Shown here: positions 54,981 through 63,756 of the stretch, piece by piece
Position numbering within the stretch: position 1 is the stretch's first letter
How the letters are laid out: the number at the start of each line of letters is the position of its first letter
Assembly (NCBI GenBank): GCA_036504995.1
Contig: DASXUG010000017.1
Coordinates: 248,001-312,000, forward strand
Direction: 5' to 3'
Source of the DNA: DASXUG01 sp036504995
GTDB lineage: Bacteria > Pseudomonadota > Gammaproteobacteria > Burkholderiales > Methylophilaceae
Length of the DNA stretch: 64,000 nucleotides
Notes under the pieces: model-generated
What the model was told of the DNA's origin: nothing
Database searches by the model: none
What the model saw: the letters and a program-made list of their open reading frames with translations, nothing else
Program-made: the position numbers and the translations under genes

Positions 54981-56155
54981 TCATACTTCAGGTGCTTTTT
55001 ATTGTTGCGCTCGTTATTTTGAGCTTGCCCGTATTGTTGCTGTTCGTACAAGTGGTTTTTTCTTTACGGCAATATCATCCGCAACCTATGCCAGACGTAA
55101 ATAGACCTAGTGTGGCGGTGTTGATTCCAGCACATAATGAATCCTCTGGAGTTATTCCCACACTACAGTCTTTAAAATCACAATTACAAGCAGGGGATCG
55201 CATTGTATTGGTTGCAGATAACTGCTCCGACGATACTGCCAGTATTGCAAGAGCTGAGGGTGTAGAGGTGATTGAGCGCTCAAATTTAAATCTACGCGGG
55301 AAAGGGTATGCATTAGATTTTGGTATGAGATACTTAATGGAATCTCCACCAGAAGTGGTCATTATTGTGGATGCGGATTGTATTGTTGAATCTGGGGGCC
55401 TGGAAAGGTTGGCGCGTACCTGTGTGGCTAAGAATAGGCCTGTGCAAGCGCTCTATTTAATGAAATCGCCAGCACAAGCCAGTTTGAAAACAAAAATTGC
55501 TGAGTTTGCTTGGGCGGTCAAAGACTGGGCACGCCCACTAGGTTACTTGCAACTAGGTTTGCCTTGTCAGTTGATGGGTACAGGTATGGCTTTTCCTTGG
55601 GCGCTGTTACAGTCTGCTGAGCTTGCGACGGGGCATATTGTCGAAGATTTAAAGCTTGGTCTGGAATTTGCTGGTGCAAGAAGAGCACCATTGTTTTGTC
55701 CTGAAGCGCTCGTAACCAGCACTTTTCCACAGAATAGCGAGGGGGTGCAATCACAACGCACGCGTTGGGAGCATGGTCATCTGAGCATGATTCTTCAAGA
55801 TGGACCGCGTGAACTAATGGCAAGTATCAACTCTTTGAATCTAGGTTTGTTTGCCTTAGCAGTTGATATGTGTGTGCCACCTTTGGCGCTGTTGATGCTG
55901 TTTGTATTGGCGTTATGTTGTTTTTCAGTGGTGATTGCGGTGCTAACGACTAGTCTAATGCCTTGGGTTTTAGTATTTTTTACATTATTAATTTTGGTGT
56001 TCGGTATACTATTTGCGTGGACAAAATTTGGCAAATCAATCATCTCGTTAAAGGAGTTGTTATCTGTTCCACTCTATATTTTGGGAAAAGTGTCGTTATA
56101 TATTAAGTTTCTTGTAAAACGGCAAGTGGAGTGGGTGAGATCAAATCGGGATTAG
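54977..56155 (+). CDS. GT2 membrane glycosyltransferase
   Basis: 392-aa processive-type GT2: an N-terminal helix (about 3-25), catalytic domain with PAHNESSGV, DNCSDDT, VDADC and the QSQRTRWEHGH region (Q-x-x-R-W), then two to three C-terminal helices (about 290-345). The Q-x-x-R-W-like motif suggests processive beta-glycan synthesis, though only one helix pair follows. Coupled to the upstream GT4 gene. Confidence 0.88.
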   Translation: MIILQVLFIVALVILSLPVLLLFVQVVFSLRQYHPQPMPDVNRPSVAVLIPAHNESSGVIPTLQSLKSQLQAGDRIVLVADNCSDDTASIARAEGVEVIERSNLNLRGKGYALDFGMRYLMESPPEVVIIVDADCIVESGGLERLARTCVAKNRPVQALYLMKSPAQASLKTKIAEFAWAVKDWARPLGYLQLGLPCQLMGTGMAFPWALLQSAELATGHIVEDLKLGLEFAGARRAPLFCPEALVTSTFPQNSEGVQSQRTRWEHGHLSMILQDGPRELMASINSLNLGLFALAVDMCVPPLALLMLFVLALCCFSVVIAVLTTSLMPWVLVFFTLLILVFGILFAWTKFGKSIISLKELLSVPLYILGKVSLYIKFLVKRQVEWVRSNRD

Positions 56156-56265
56156 CTTTATATGATTGTTAACTGGAGCATTACTATTAAATGAGCTTTT
56201 TAAATTTCATTAAAACATATAACAATTAAAACAATAAAACCAATATTAAATATAACGGGGTAGCT

Positions 56266-57030
56266 TTGGATAAGCAATTTAAATTATTTGACATTAAGAT
56301 AGACCGACTCAGCATGCAAGAAACTGTGCAGGTGATAAGGGGATGGTTGCACGCACCTGAGCGCGCATGTAAGTATGTTGTCACGCCTAATGTTGACCAT
56401 GTCGTGGTGTTAGAAAAACACAGTAAATTCAAACAAGCTTATGATAAAGCCGCGTTAACCGTGATTGACGGTAACCCAGTATTATGGGTTGCAAGACTGC
56501 TAGGCGAGTCTGTTCCATGTACTGTTCGCGGTAGTGATCTTACTCCTGCAATATTTGCATGTTTTAATAATAAGCAAGAGTCAGTAAAGGTCTTTTTGTT
56601 GGGGGCAGCGGCAGGTGTTGCGGACAGAGCGGCGGCAAGAATTATGCAGAAGTGGCCTTATGTTAGTGTAGTTGGTACCATGAGTCCACCCTATGGTTTT
56701 GAGAAAAGTATTGTTGAGTCGGATGCAATTTGCAATGCGGTTAATGCATCGGGAGCAGATTTGCTAGTGATAGGCTTAGGTGCGCCAAAACAAGAGTTGT
56801 GGGTGCATCAGTATCAACAACAGTTATCGGTGAAAGTGGCATTATGTGTAGGTGCAACGATAGACTTTATGGCGGGTGAAAAAAGTCGTGCGCCTGTTTG
56901 GATGAGAAAAGCCTATTTGGAGTGGTTGCATCGTGCGCTGAGTGAGCCTAAGCGTTTAGGTATGCGTTATTTAAAAGATGCAGTTATTTTTCCAAAACTG
57001 GTTTTGAAGGAGCTATTTGTAAATCGTTGA
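56266..57030 (+). CDS. WecG/TagA/CpsF family glycosyltransferase (GT26)
   Basis: 254-aa enzyme that adds the second sugar to a lipid-linked intermediate, by analogy with WecG (ManNAcA) and TagA (ManNAc). Signatures: VTPNVDHVVVLEKH, VIDGNPVLWVARLLG, GAAAGVADRAAA and GLGAPKQELWVHQ, then VGATIDFMAGEKSRAP. TTG start. Follows the GT2 gene after 110 bp; its substrate is not determined. Confidence 0.9.
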   Translation: MDKQFKLFDIKIDRLSMQETVQVIRGWLHAPERACKYVVTPNVDHVVVLEKHSKFKQAYDKAALTVIDGNPVLWVARLLGESVPCTVRGSDLTPAIFACFNNKQESVKVFLLGAAAGVADRAAARIMQKWPYVSVVGTMSPPYGFEKSIVESDAICNAVNASGADLLVIGLGAPKQELWVHQYQQQLSVKVALCVGATIDFMAGEKSRAPVWMRKAYLEWLHRALSEPKRLGMRYLKDAVIFPKLVLKELFVNR

Positions 57031-57075
57031 GTAAAGTGTTTGCTACTTTGAATAAATGTTTTGAGGATAGATAGA

Positions 57076-58491
57076 ATGAAAAAAATAATTCCTGTGATTT
57101 TATCAGGTGGTTCTGGTACACGTTTGTGGCCTTTGTCTCGTGCATCTTTACCTAAGCAATTGTTGCCTTTAGTTTCCGATGATTCAATGTTACAAGCAAC
57201 ATTAAAAAGACTTTCAGGCTGGGCGACAATCGCCGAGCCCATGGTGGTATGTGGCAATGACCATCGATTTTTGGTTGCTGAGCAGTTACGCGATATGAAA
57301 GTTGAGCCTCGCTTAATTATGTTAGAGCCTACAGGTCGAAATACAGCACCAGCTATTGCTGCAGCTGCTTGTGCTTTGGAGAGCGACGATGTCTTGATGT
57401 TGGTTTTGCCAGCAGATCATGTTATTAGTAATTTGGTTGCGTTTGAGGCTGCTGTAAATCAGGCGGCAAAAGCCGCTGAAATGGGACAACTAGTCACTTT
57501 TGGCATACAACCTAATATGCCTGAGACAGGCTATGGCTATATTCAGGCAGGCACTGCTTTTGACAATGTAGATGGCTGTTTTAAAGTGGCACGCTTTGTT
57601 GAAAAACCTAATGCCGAAATTGCACAACAGTATCTAGATGAGGGTAATTATTTCTGGAATAGTGGTATGTTCTTATTCAAGCCGCAAGTATATCTAAGCG
57701 AGCTTACAAAATTTAATCCTGAAATGGTTGATTACGCACGTAAAGCATTTAATGCGAGTTACAAAGATCTTGATTTTTGTCGTCTAGAAGAGCAAGCATT
57801 TTCAGCATGTCCGTCAGATTCTATTGATTATGCAGTCATGGAAAAAACAACATTAGCGACGGTTGTCCCTGTTGATATGGGTTGGAACGATGTTGGCTCA
57901 TGGACAGCACTATGGGATGTGCAAGCCAAAGATGCCGATGGTAATGCAATTCGTGGTGATGTGTATGTGACTGATGTTAAAAATACATTGATTCGTGGGG
58001 AAAGTCGTTTTGTGGCGGCTGTAGGCGTTAAAGATTTATTGATTGTAGAAACTTCAGATGCCGTATTGGTTGCACACAAAGACTGTGCGCAAGAGGTTAA
58101 AAAAATAGTGGATTATCTCAAGGCTGCAAAACGTTCAGAGCATCAAGTGCACTCACGTGTTTACCGCCCTTGGGGTTGGTACGAGGGTATTGATGCTGGT
58201 GATCGTTTTCAGGTTAAACGCATTATGGTTAAACCAGGGGAAAAACTATCGTTACAAATGCACCATCATCGTGCAGAGCATTGGGTTGTCGTCAGTGGTT
58301 CAGCCATTATTACCATTGAAGGTGAGTCTAAAATTTACTCTGAAAACCAGTCAACTTATATCCCGATTGGCGCGACACATCGTCTGGAAAATCCAGGAAA
58401 ATTGCCTCTGCACTTGATAGAAGTGCAGTCAGGAGCTTACTTAGGTGAGGATGATATTGTTCGTTTTAATGATACCTATGGACGTGTTTAG
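57076..58491 (+). CDS. manC: Mannose-1-phosphate guanylyltransferase / mannose-6-phosphate isomerase
   Basis: Bifunctional enzyme making GDP-mannose. The nucleotidyltransferase half begins PVILSGGSGTRLWPLSRA with PKQLLPL, followed by LPADHVI and FVEKPNAEI; the C-terminal cupin (YRPWGWYE, VKPGEKLSLQMHHHRAEHW) is the type II isomerase. The start is taken at ATG 57076. Presence here says mannose, or a mannose-derived sugar, is in the polymer. Confidence 0.95.
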   Translation: MKKIIPVILSGGSGTRLWPLSRASLPKQLLPLVSDDSMLQATLKRLSGWATIAEPMVVCGNDHRFLVAEQLRDMKVEPRLIMLEPTGRNTAPAIAAAACALESDDVLMLVLPADHVISNLVAFEAAVNQAAKAAEMGQLVTFGIQPNMPETGYGYIQAGTAFDNVDGCFKVARFVEKPNAEIAQQYLDEGNYFWNSGMFLFKPQVYLSELTKFNPEMVDYARKAFNASYKDLDFCRLEEQAFSACPSDSIDYAVMEKTTLATVVPVDMGWNDVGSWTALWDVQAKDADGNAIRGDVYVTDVKNTLIRGESRFVAAVGVKDLLIVETSDAVLVAHKDCAQEVKKIVDYLKAAKRSEHQVHSRVYRPWGWYEGIDAGDRFQVKRIMVKPGEKLSLQMHHHRAEHWVVVSGSAIITIEGESKIYSENQSTYIPIGATHRLENPGKLPLHLIEVQSGAYLGEDDIVRFNDTYGRV

Positions 58492-58537
58492 TATTGCCTT
58501 GGTATTGAGTAGCTGTATAAAGTAAATTGACTTAAGT

Positions 58538-59698
58538 TTGTCTGAAAGTGCAGTCACGCCCATGTTTCGGTTAATGAATGGATTGAAGAAATCAACATGG
58601 GTGTTGAGTTTAGTCATTTTTAGTTTTGCTGTGCAAATGACCATTCCAGCTTATGCAGGGGAAGAGCTCAGGCAGCTTATGAATTCGCCGTCAGAAGGCT
58701 CACTGATTAAGCCCGAAAATGTGGCAGTGATTGTCAATCAGTTGGATGATAAAAGCGTAGAAGTCGGTCAGTATTATTTAACGGCACGTAATATTCCAGC
58801 AAAGAATTTAATCAAAGTCAGCCTTCCCAAAGCACTTAAGGCTATATCAGTTGAGGAGTTCGAAAAGCTAAGAAAATCCGTTTATGCAGGTTTGAGTGAT
58901 GATATTCAGGTCATCGTGATGGTGTGGACGACGCCTTATGCCGTGGATTGTAACTCGATAACCTCCGCTATGACCTTTGGCTTTGATAATACCAATTGTG
59001 TTTGTAACCCAGCAAAACCCAACTTCAAGCTCAACCCATATTTTGATAGTGCATCCAAAAAACCACTGAAAGATTATGGCATGCGTTTGTCGATGCTTTT
59101 GCCGATAGAGTCAGTCCGTCAGGCCAAGGAGTTGATTGATCGTGGTGTGTTAAGCTCGTTTAAGCTCAACGATGGTTCAGCTTATTTATTAAGGACAGAC
59201 GATGTTGCCAGAAGTGGGCCACGCGAACAATTTTTCCCTCCTGATTTAGCTAAAATCCCTGCTAAAGGTTTGACTATAAGAAACATGAAGGTGAATGCCA
59301 TTGAACACCGAGATGATGTGATGTTTTACTTTACTGGGGCGTCGAGTGTGCCGCGTTTGGAGACGCTAAACTTCTTACCAGGGGCTATTGCCGATCACCT
59401 CACTTCATATGGCGGGGATTTGCTAGGTACAGGGCAAATGTCTAGCATGCGCTGGCTGATTGCAGGCGCAACTGCAAGTTATGGTACCGTGAGCGAGCCG
59501 TGCAATTATTGGCAAAAATTTCCCAACCCAGCGGTGCTAATGAAGCACTACTTGAATGGTGAAACAGCGGTTGAAGCTTATTGGAAAAGTGTGGCGTGGT
59601 TAGGGCAAGGCATCTTTATCGGTGAGCCACTGGCCGCTCCATATCAAGCGACACGGGTGATACCAACTACAGATAACAACACAGAGACGAAGCAGTAA
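58538..59698 (+). CDS. TIGR03790-type protein, exosortase-genome associated
   Basis: About 386-aa exported protein of unknown function. A signal peptide is visible (hydrophobic stretch VLSLVIFSFAVQMTIPAYA, cleaved near AYA). The mature part has NVAVIVNQLDDKSVEVGQYY and a later VIVMVWTTPYAVDCNSI, and a final region GATASYGTVSEPCNYW. I recognise this as the TIGR03790 family, described as occurring only in genomes that carry exosortase. Start is unclear: TTG 58538, or ATG 58562. Its place next to manC supports a link to PEP-CTERM biology. Confidence 0.75.
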   Translation: MSESAVTPMFRLMNGLKKSTWVLSLVIFSFAVQMTIPAYAGEELRQLMNSPSEGSLIKPENVAVIVNQLDDKSVEVGQYYLTARNIPAKNLIKVSLPKALKAISVEEFEKLRKSVYAGLSDDIQVIVMVWTTPYAVDCNSITSAMTFGFDNTNCVCNPAKPNFKLNPYFDSASKKPLKDYGMRLSMLLPIESVRQAKELIDRGVLSSFKLNDGSAYLLRTDDVARSGPREQFFPPDLAKIPAKGLTIRNMKVNAIEHRDDVMFYFTGASSVPRLETLNFLPGAIADHLTSYGGDLLGTGQMSSMRWLIAGATASYGTVSEPCNYWQKFPNPAVLMKHYLNGETAVEAYWKSVAWLGQGIFIGEPLAAPYQATRVIPTTDNNTETKQ

Positions 59699-59747
59699 TG
59701 TAAATTTTCTTTAATTAAAGCTATTTTGTAATATAAAGAGGTGAAGT

Positions 59748-59781
59748 TTGTCACATTCTGGTCAATAATTGTCACCATAAT
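59748..59781 (+). promoter_or_regulatory. Pho-box-like array before galU
   Basis: Three TTGTCAC-like half-sites: TTGTCAC (59748), TGGTCAA (59759, 11 bp on) and TTGTCAC (59769, 10 bp on). CATAAT (59776-59781) follows the first pair by 10 bases. The second half-site has one mismatch in TTGTCA, so this is weaker than at pstS or the porin. Confidence 0.5.
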
Positions 59782-59880
59782 AGTTCGCATAAGATACCAT
59801 GTGTTTTTGTAGTATGATATTTGGGCATGATACGTGCTATACAAATTGAACAAAATTCTTAATTTATTTCTTGGGTTAAT

Positions 59881-60795
59881 ATGAAGATGATTAAAAAAGT
59901 CACTAAAGCAGTTTTTCCAGTCGCGGGTATGGGTACGCGCTTTTTACCAGCAACTAAAGCAAATCCAAAAGAGATGTTGCCGATTGTTGATAAACCATTA
60001 ATTCAATATGCAGTAGAGGAAGCTGTTGCTGCTGGCATTACAGACTTGATTTTTATTACAGGCCGCAATAAGCGTTCAATTTCAGACCATTTTGATATGG
60101 CTTATGAGCTGGAAAACGAGTTAGAGCGTAATGGTAAAACTCAGCTACTGAAAATTGTACAAAATATTGTGCCTAAGCATGTTAACTGTATATATATTCG
60201 TCAAACGCAAGCTTTAGGCTTGGGCCACGCGGTGCGCTTAGCCAAGCCAGTGGTTAATGATGATGCATTTGCTATTTTGCTTGCTGACGATTTGTTAGAC
60301 GGCAAAGTCCCTGTCATGAAGCAAATGGTTGATGCTTATGATTATTACCGTTGCTCATTATTGGGTGTGGAAAATGTGCCAGCAGATCAGACTGGTAGCT
60401 ATGGTATTGTAGCTACCACGCCAGTTAAACCACATATTGAGCAAGTTTCTGCCATTATTGAGAAACCAAAACCAGAAGAGTCACCTTCTACCTTAGCTGT
60501 GGTGGGGCGTTACATTCTCACGCCAAGAATTTTCCATCATTTAGATAATGTTAAGCCAGGTAAAGGTGGTGAAATTCAATTAACCGATGGTATTTCTGCG
60601 CTTCTAAATGAAGAGCAAATTCTAGCCTACCGTTTTGATGGTATTCGCTATGACTGCGGTTCTAAAGCTGGTTATTTGGAAGCCACTGTACGTCTCGGTC
60701 TGAAACACGCCGAGTGCGGAAAAGATTTCCGTGCCTTCTTAGAGAAAGAAATGGTTGAGCAAGGGATTTGCCCAAAGCCAGAAAAAAAGAAATAA
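59881..60795 (+). CDS. galU: UTP-glucose-1-phosphate uridylyltransferase
   Basis: 304-aa enzyme making UDP-glucose, the donor for exopolysaccharide, LPS and glycolipids. The N-terminal PVAGMGTRFLPATKANPKEM site, LADDLLDGK and IIEKPKPEE motifs are intact. It closes the exopolysaccharide region and has a long AT-rich upstream region with the Pho-like array. A large terminator follows. Confidence 0.95.
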   Translation: MKMIKKVTKAVFPVAGMGTRFLPATKANPKEMLPIVDKPLIQYAVEEAVAAGITDLIFITGRNKRSISDHFDMAYELENELERNGKTQLLKIVQNIVPKHVNCIYIRQTQALGLGHAVRLAKPVVNDDAFAILLADDLLDGKVPVMKQMVDAYDYYRCSLLGVENVPADQTGSYGIVATTPVKPHIEQVSAIIEKPKPEESPSTLAVVGRYILTPRIFHHLDNVKPGKGGEIQLTDGISALLNEEQILAYRFDGIRYDCGSKAGYLEATVRLGLKHAECGKDFRAFLEKEMVEQGICPKPEKKK

Positions 60796-60820
60796 GCTAC
60801 GTTTGAGTTAATGGTAGCTT

Positions 60821-60877
60821 AAAAAAGGCTTTTGATCGTGTTGAGATTTTCTCAGCAATGATTAAAAGCCTTTTTTA
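60821..60877. terminator. Large bidirectional terminator between galU and the decarboxylase
   Basis: AAAAAAGGCTTTT (60821-60833) pairs with AAAAGCCTTTTTT (60864-60876), with an inner TGAGA/TCTCA hairpin. T-runs lie on both strands, so it serves both converging genes. Confidence 0.88.
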
Positions 60878-62359
60878 TTGATCAATGTTTGATAAAAGGT
60901 TGAGCAAATACTTTAAATCTTCTGTTTTCGTCATTGGGTTCATCAGTGTTGTGCGTAACCAACACTCGCCATTTATCATGACTTGTGTGAGGTGGTATGC
61001 ACCGCTTTGAATCATCTTCTGCCTTAAGTTGGATTGATGTTGATTACGCTGGCTTATACTGCTGCTTTCCCAGTGTTCGTTTTTGTGTTTAAAGCACACA
61101 ATATTGGTTTGTGGCATCATCAATAGCTCAAATTTGGGATCTTGCGAAATTAGCGTTGCCAGCAGCTGTGCTTTATCAAAAGTAGTTTCTACTAAAGCTC
61201 CCAAGCCCTCAACACCATAGAGTGAAAATGCCGTCCACAACTTTAGTGCCATCATGCGCTTGGTACACTCAATCGTTCGATAGCTGGTATTGTAAGTCTC
61301 ATCTTCAAAGCTATTTCCTTGAAATAGGTAAGATGCGTCTTGTGCAAATGCTTGGTAGCTATTAAGTGGGTCTTTAAACAATACGGCAGATACTGGCGCT
61401 GGCATGTAAAGCAGTTTATGACCATCCCAAACTATGGAGTCAGCGAGCGCTATTCCAGTTAGTTTTGTTCGGTGTTGATTAGATAGCAGAGCCGACGCAC
61501 CATGTGCGCCATCCACATGCAGCCAAAGCTTTTGCGCATTGCAATAGTGTCCGATCGCTAATAGAGGATCTATGCTACCTGTTGGGGTGCAGCCTGCCGT
61601 GGCTACAACCGCCATGACTATTTGTTGTTTCGTCACACATTGCTGATGCGCGTTTTGTAGCGCAACTAAATCCATACCGCCAGAGGCATCTGTGGAAATC
61701 TTAATCACCGCATCAGTACCCAAGCCCATCATCCCCGCAGCCCTGGCGATAGAGTAATGTGCATGCTCAGAAGCTAAAATTCTAAGTTGCGGGGATGCCG
61801 CTGTGTTTATCCCATTTTTCCATACATCCCAAGTGGCGGAGTGTTGGCGCGCAGCCAGTAGCGCTGTGAGATTGGCTTGAGCTCCGCCAGAAGTTAATAT
61901 GCCGTGCACATGAGTATTGGTAATGCGTTTCCATCCAATTAAATCACTTAACCAGCGTATGACTTGGCGCTCCAGCATGGTCGCGCTGGGTCCCGTTTCA
62001 TAGACCGCCATGGCTTGATTGGTGAGTGATGCAACCAAATCACACAATCCGGCTATCGGCAAAGGCGTCGCGACCTGGTGTCCCAGATTCCGTGGATGGT
62101 GAATCGCCAAGCTTTTAGTTAAAATCTCAGTGCTTAGTTTATCGAGCAAGTCTGCGTGATTGATTGTTGCTTGTTGGGGTAGTGGGGCTTGCCAATGTTT
62201 ATCTTCAATTTCAGGGGCTTGCCAGTCAATCACTTTACCCGCGCCAGATAAGTTGAGTTTGAGGTGATCGGCTAATAGATTAATCAACGCATGCCCCGTT
62301 TCACGGAAGCTATCTGCGCTAAACATCTCTTCAATGATTGGTTTAATAGGCTTGCTCAT
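60875..62359 (-). CDS. PLP-dependent group II amino-acid decarboxylase-like protein
   Basis: 494-aa fold-type I PLP enzyme of the aromatic/glutamate decarboxylase group. Motifs: HPRNLGHQVATPLP, LTSGGAQANLTALLAAR, HVDGAHGASAL and the PLP-lysine region VWDGHKLLYMP. Substrate not predictable; aromatic amino acids, glutamate and diaminobutyrate are all possible. It starts 11 bp after the oxygenase gene, so the two are an operon. Confidence 0.85.
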   Translation of the reverse strand: MSKPIKPIIEEMFSADSFRETGHALINLLADHLKLNLSGAGKVIDWQAPEIEDKHWQAPLPQQATINHADLLDKLSTEILTKSLAIHHPRNLGHQVATPLPIAGLCDLVASLTNQAMAVYETGPSATMLERQVIRWLSDLIGWKRITNTHVHGILTSGGAQANLTALLAARQHSATWDVWKNGINTAASPQLRILASEHAHYSIARAAGMMGLGTDAVIKISTDASGGMDLVALQNAHQQCVTKQQIVMAVVATAGCTPTGSIDPLLAIGHYCNAQKLWLHVDGAHGASALLSNQHRTKLTGIALADSIVWDGHKLLYMPAPVSAVLFKDPLNSYQAFAQDASYLFQGNSFEDETYNTSYRTIECTKRMMALKLWTAFSLYGVEGLGALVETTFDKAQLLATLISQDPKFELLMMPQTNIVCFKHKNEHWESSSISQRNQHQSNLRQKMIQSGAYHLTQVMINGECWLRTTLMNPMTKTEDLKYLLNLLSNIDQ

Positions 62360-62370
62360 CGTTATTTACT

Positions 62371-63078
62371 TTAAATGGGTAAGCTAGTTCCGCGTGTGCG
62401 AAACCAACCCGTAATACTTATTCGTTCACGCTTTGCTGGTAACACTTCATGTGGAAATCGCTCAGATAAAAACAACACCAGCCTGCCTGCCTGCGGAAGA
62501 ATATCAATAAAATTAGCACTCTCCGCCTTATCTAAATACATCCGCAACTCCCCACCATCATTAATATGCCAAGCTTCATTTAAATACAACACACTGCTGA
62601 CTTTACGTGATTTATCGTGCATAAACTGATCTACGTGTTTATGGTAGCGGCTGCCAATTGGATAAATGGCAAAATGACTTTCTAATTCAAATAAGCCTAA
62701 AAACAAATACTGGTTTAATGCATTTTGTATCGCTTGTGTGGCTCCTAAGTAAGTCTGCAAATGAGGGTTGGGTTCATTTGTATCCAGCCAATAAACGGAA
62801 TCACCGCGTAGCTTATTGTTGGTTGCATTTGCAGATGATATCGTGCTTTGTCCTGTGGTTGCCTTATGCATTAGCCCTTCAGTTGCCAGCCGTTTCGCCT
62901 CGCGAGCCAATTCAGCAATACATGCTGCGCTTAAAAAATTATCTACAACGATAAAACCGCGCGTAGCGATCTCATCTGCAAGTTGCTCTGTATTAGGGAG
63001 TTTAGGATGGATTGTTAGTGGAAGCGAGTGCATGTGCTGGGTAAAGTTGGCTAATCCGACATTATACGCTCGCAACAA
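62371..63078 (-). CDS. 2-oxoglutarate/Fe(II)-dependent oxygenase (P4H-like)
   Basis: 235-aa protein. The Fe ligands fit HxD...H: YHKHVDQF, then HEVLPA; the 2OG arginine is in AKRERISITGWFRTR. This is the prolyl-4-hydroxylase-like fold, which hydroxylates free or peptide-bound residues. Coupled to the PLP decarboxylase, so it may act on the same amino acid or amine; inference only. Confidence 0.85.
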   Translation of the reverse strand: MLRAYNVGLANFTQHMHSLPLTIHPKLPNTEQLADEIATRGFIVVDNFLSAACIAELAREAKRLATEGLMHKATTGQSTISSANATNNKLRGDSVYWLDTNEPNPHLQTYLGATQAIQNALNQYLFLGLFELESHFAIYPIGSRYHKHVDQFMHDKSRKVSSVLYLNEAWHINDGGELRMYLDKAESANFIDILPQAGRLVLFLSERFPHEVLPAKRERISITGWFRTRGTSLPI

Positions 63079-63194
63079 GCAATTGCATTACTTAGCAATT
63101 GGCTCAACATTGAGTCCGCTGTTGGCGTTTTCAACATAATTATTATGTTTAAGTTTGCGTCACACCCAGCAATGCGCTAAAATCGCTACCCTTT

Positions 63195-63271
63195 AGAGGA
63201 ATAGCTCAGTTGGTTAGAGCGCTTGGTCGACATCCAAGAGGTCGCCAGTTCGAATCTGGCTTTCTCTACCA
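63195..63271 (+). tRNA. tRNA-Val (GAC)
   Basis: 77-nt tRNA with encoded CCA. Stems: acceptor AGAGGAA/TTTCTCT (one G-T), D stem GCTC/GAGC, anticodon stem CTTGG/CCAAG, T stem GCCAG/CTGGC. The seven-base anticodon loop is TCGACAT, giving anticodon GAC with C at position 33 instead of the near-universal T. The discriminator is A73, as in tRNA-Val. Confidence 0.93.
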
Positions 63272-63286
63272 TCTTATTTTTGCGTT

Positions 63287-63320
63287 AACCGCTTAGAGCT
63301 CTCACTTTAGGCGGTTTTTC
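63287..63320 (+). terminator. Terminator after the tRNA gene
   Basis: AACCGC (63287-63292) and GCGGTT (63311-63316) form the stem, followed by TTT-C-T5. The loop of 18 bases is long, so the hairpin is moderate in quality. Confidence 0.6.
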
Positions 63321-63411
63321 TTTTTGAAGCAGTTGGTGATGGCTCCACTTAATATTTAATATATCTGATTTCTAATATATCTGATTATGTATTTATTTTA
63401 TTGGCATGTCA

Positions 63412-63428
63412 TTGGTATGTGATATGCT
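63412..63428 (+). promoter_or_regulatory. Possible sigma-54-type promoter
   Basis: TTGGTATGTGATATGCT has ten bases between GG and GC and matches the -24/-12 consensus at most defined positions, missing three. It faces the exported protein gene about 330 bp downstream. Confidence 0.35.
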
Positions 63429-63449
63429 GAAAAATGACGGCATACTTTG

Positions 63450-63641
63450 CTAAAAAAACCATGGAAAGTGTGCTTGGATTGTATGGGTGTAATCGCCCCA
63501 GTTTGCCATGCTGCCTGTATAGGTGCCCGTGAAAGTGGTTTTAATATTAAAACCACCCAGCAGTAAAAGAGAGTGCTCAGGATATACGTCAACAGAAAAC
63601 TTGTCTGGTGCTGGTATGTCGACTGCATGGCAGGCTATTTG
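63450..63641 (-). pseudogene. Possible remnant of a protein gene
   Basis: A 63-codon open frame read on the minus strand with no start codon in its first half; it includes GGFNIKTTFTGTYTGSMANW and HTIQAHFPWFF before a TAG. The composition (alternating Thr/Gly/aromatic residues) looks like a beta-rich domain tail. No family recognised. It overlaps the palindrome, which may instead be the functional element. Confidence 0.25.
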
Positions 63642-63756
63642 CTACAGAACCTAAGATGTCAGCACGATTGTCCAGCTATGAATCCAATTAAATAGGGGGA
63701 GGTTGCACGCATCAGCCAGTATTAGGCTTTTAAAATTTTAGAGATAAGGTCACGTA

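Larger units (their letters stand above)
63321..63756. other. Gene-poor stretch with a palindrome and possible gene remnant
   Basis: Contains a sigma-54-like site (63412-63428), a perfect 22-bp palindrome (63535-63556) and, on the minus strand, an open frame from 63641 to 63450 with protein-like composition but no start codon. The longer annotated-style frame 63398-63628 on the minus strand looks random. Confidence 0.45.

Noticed and set aside
63398..63628. 76-codon minus-strand open frame after the tRNA
   Set aside because: Composition is random-looking, there is no ribosome binding site, and another frame over the same bases looks more protein-like.
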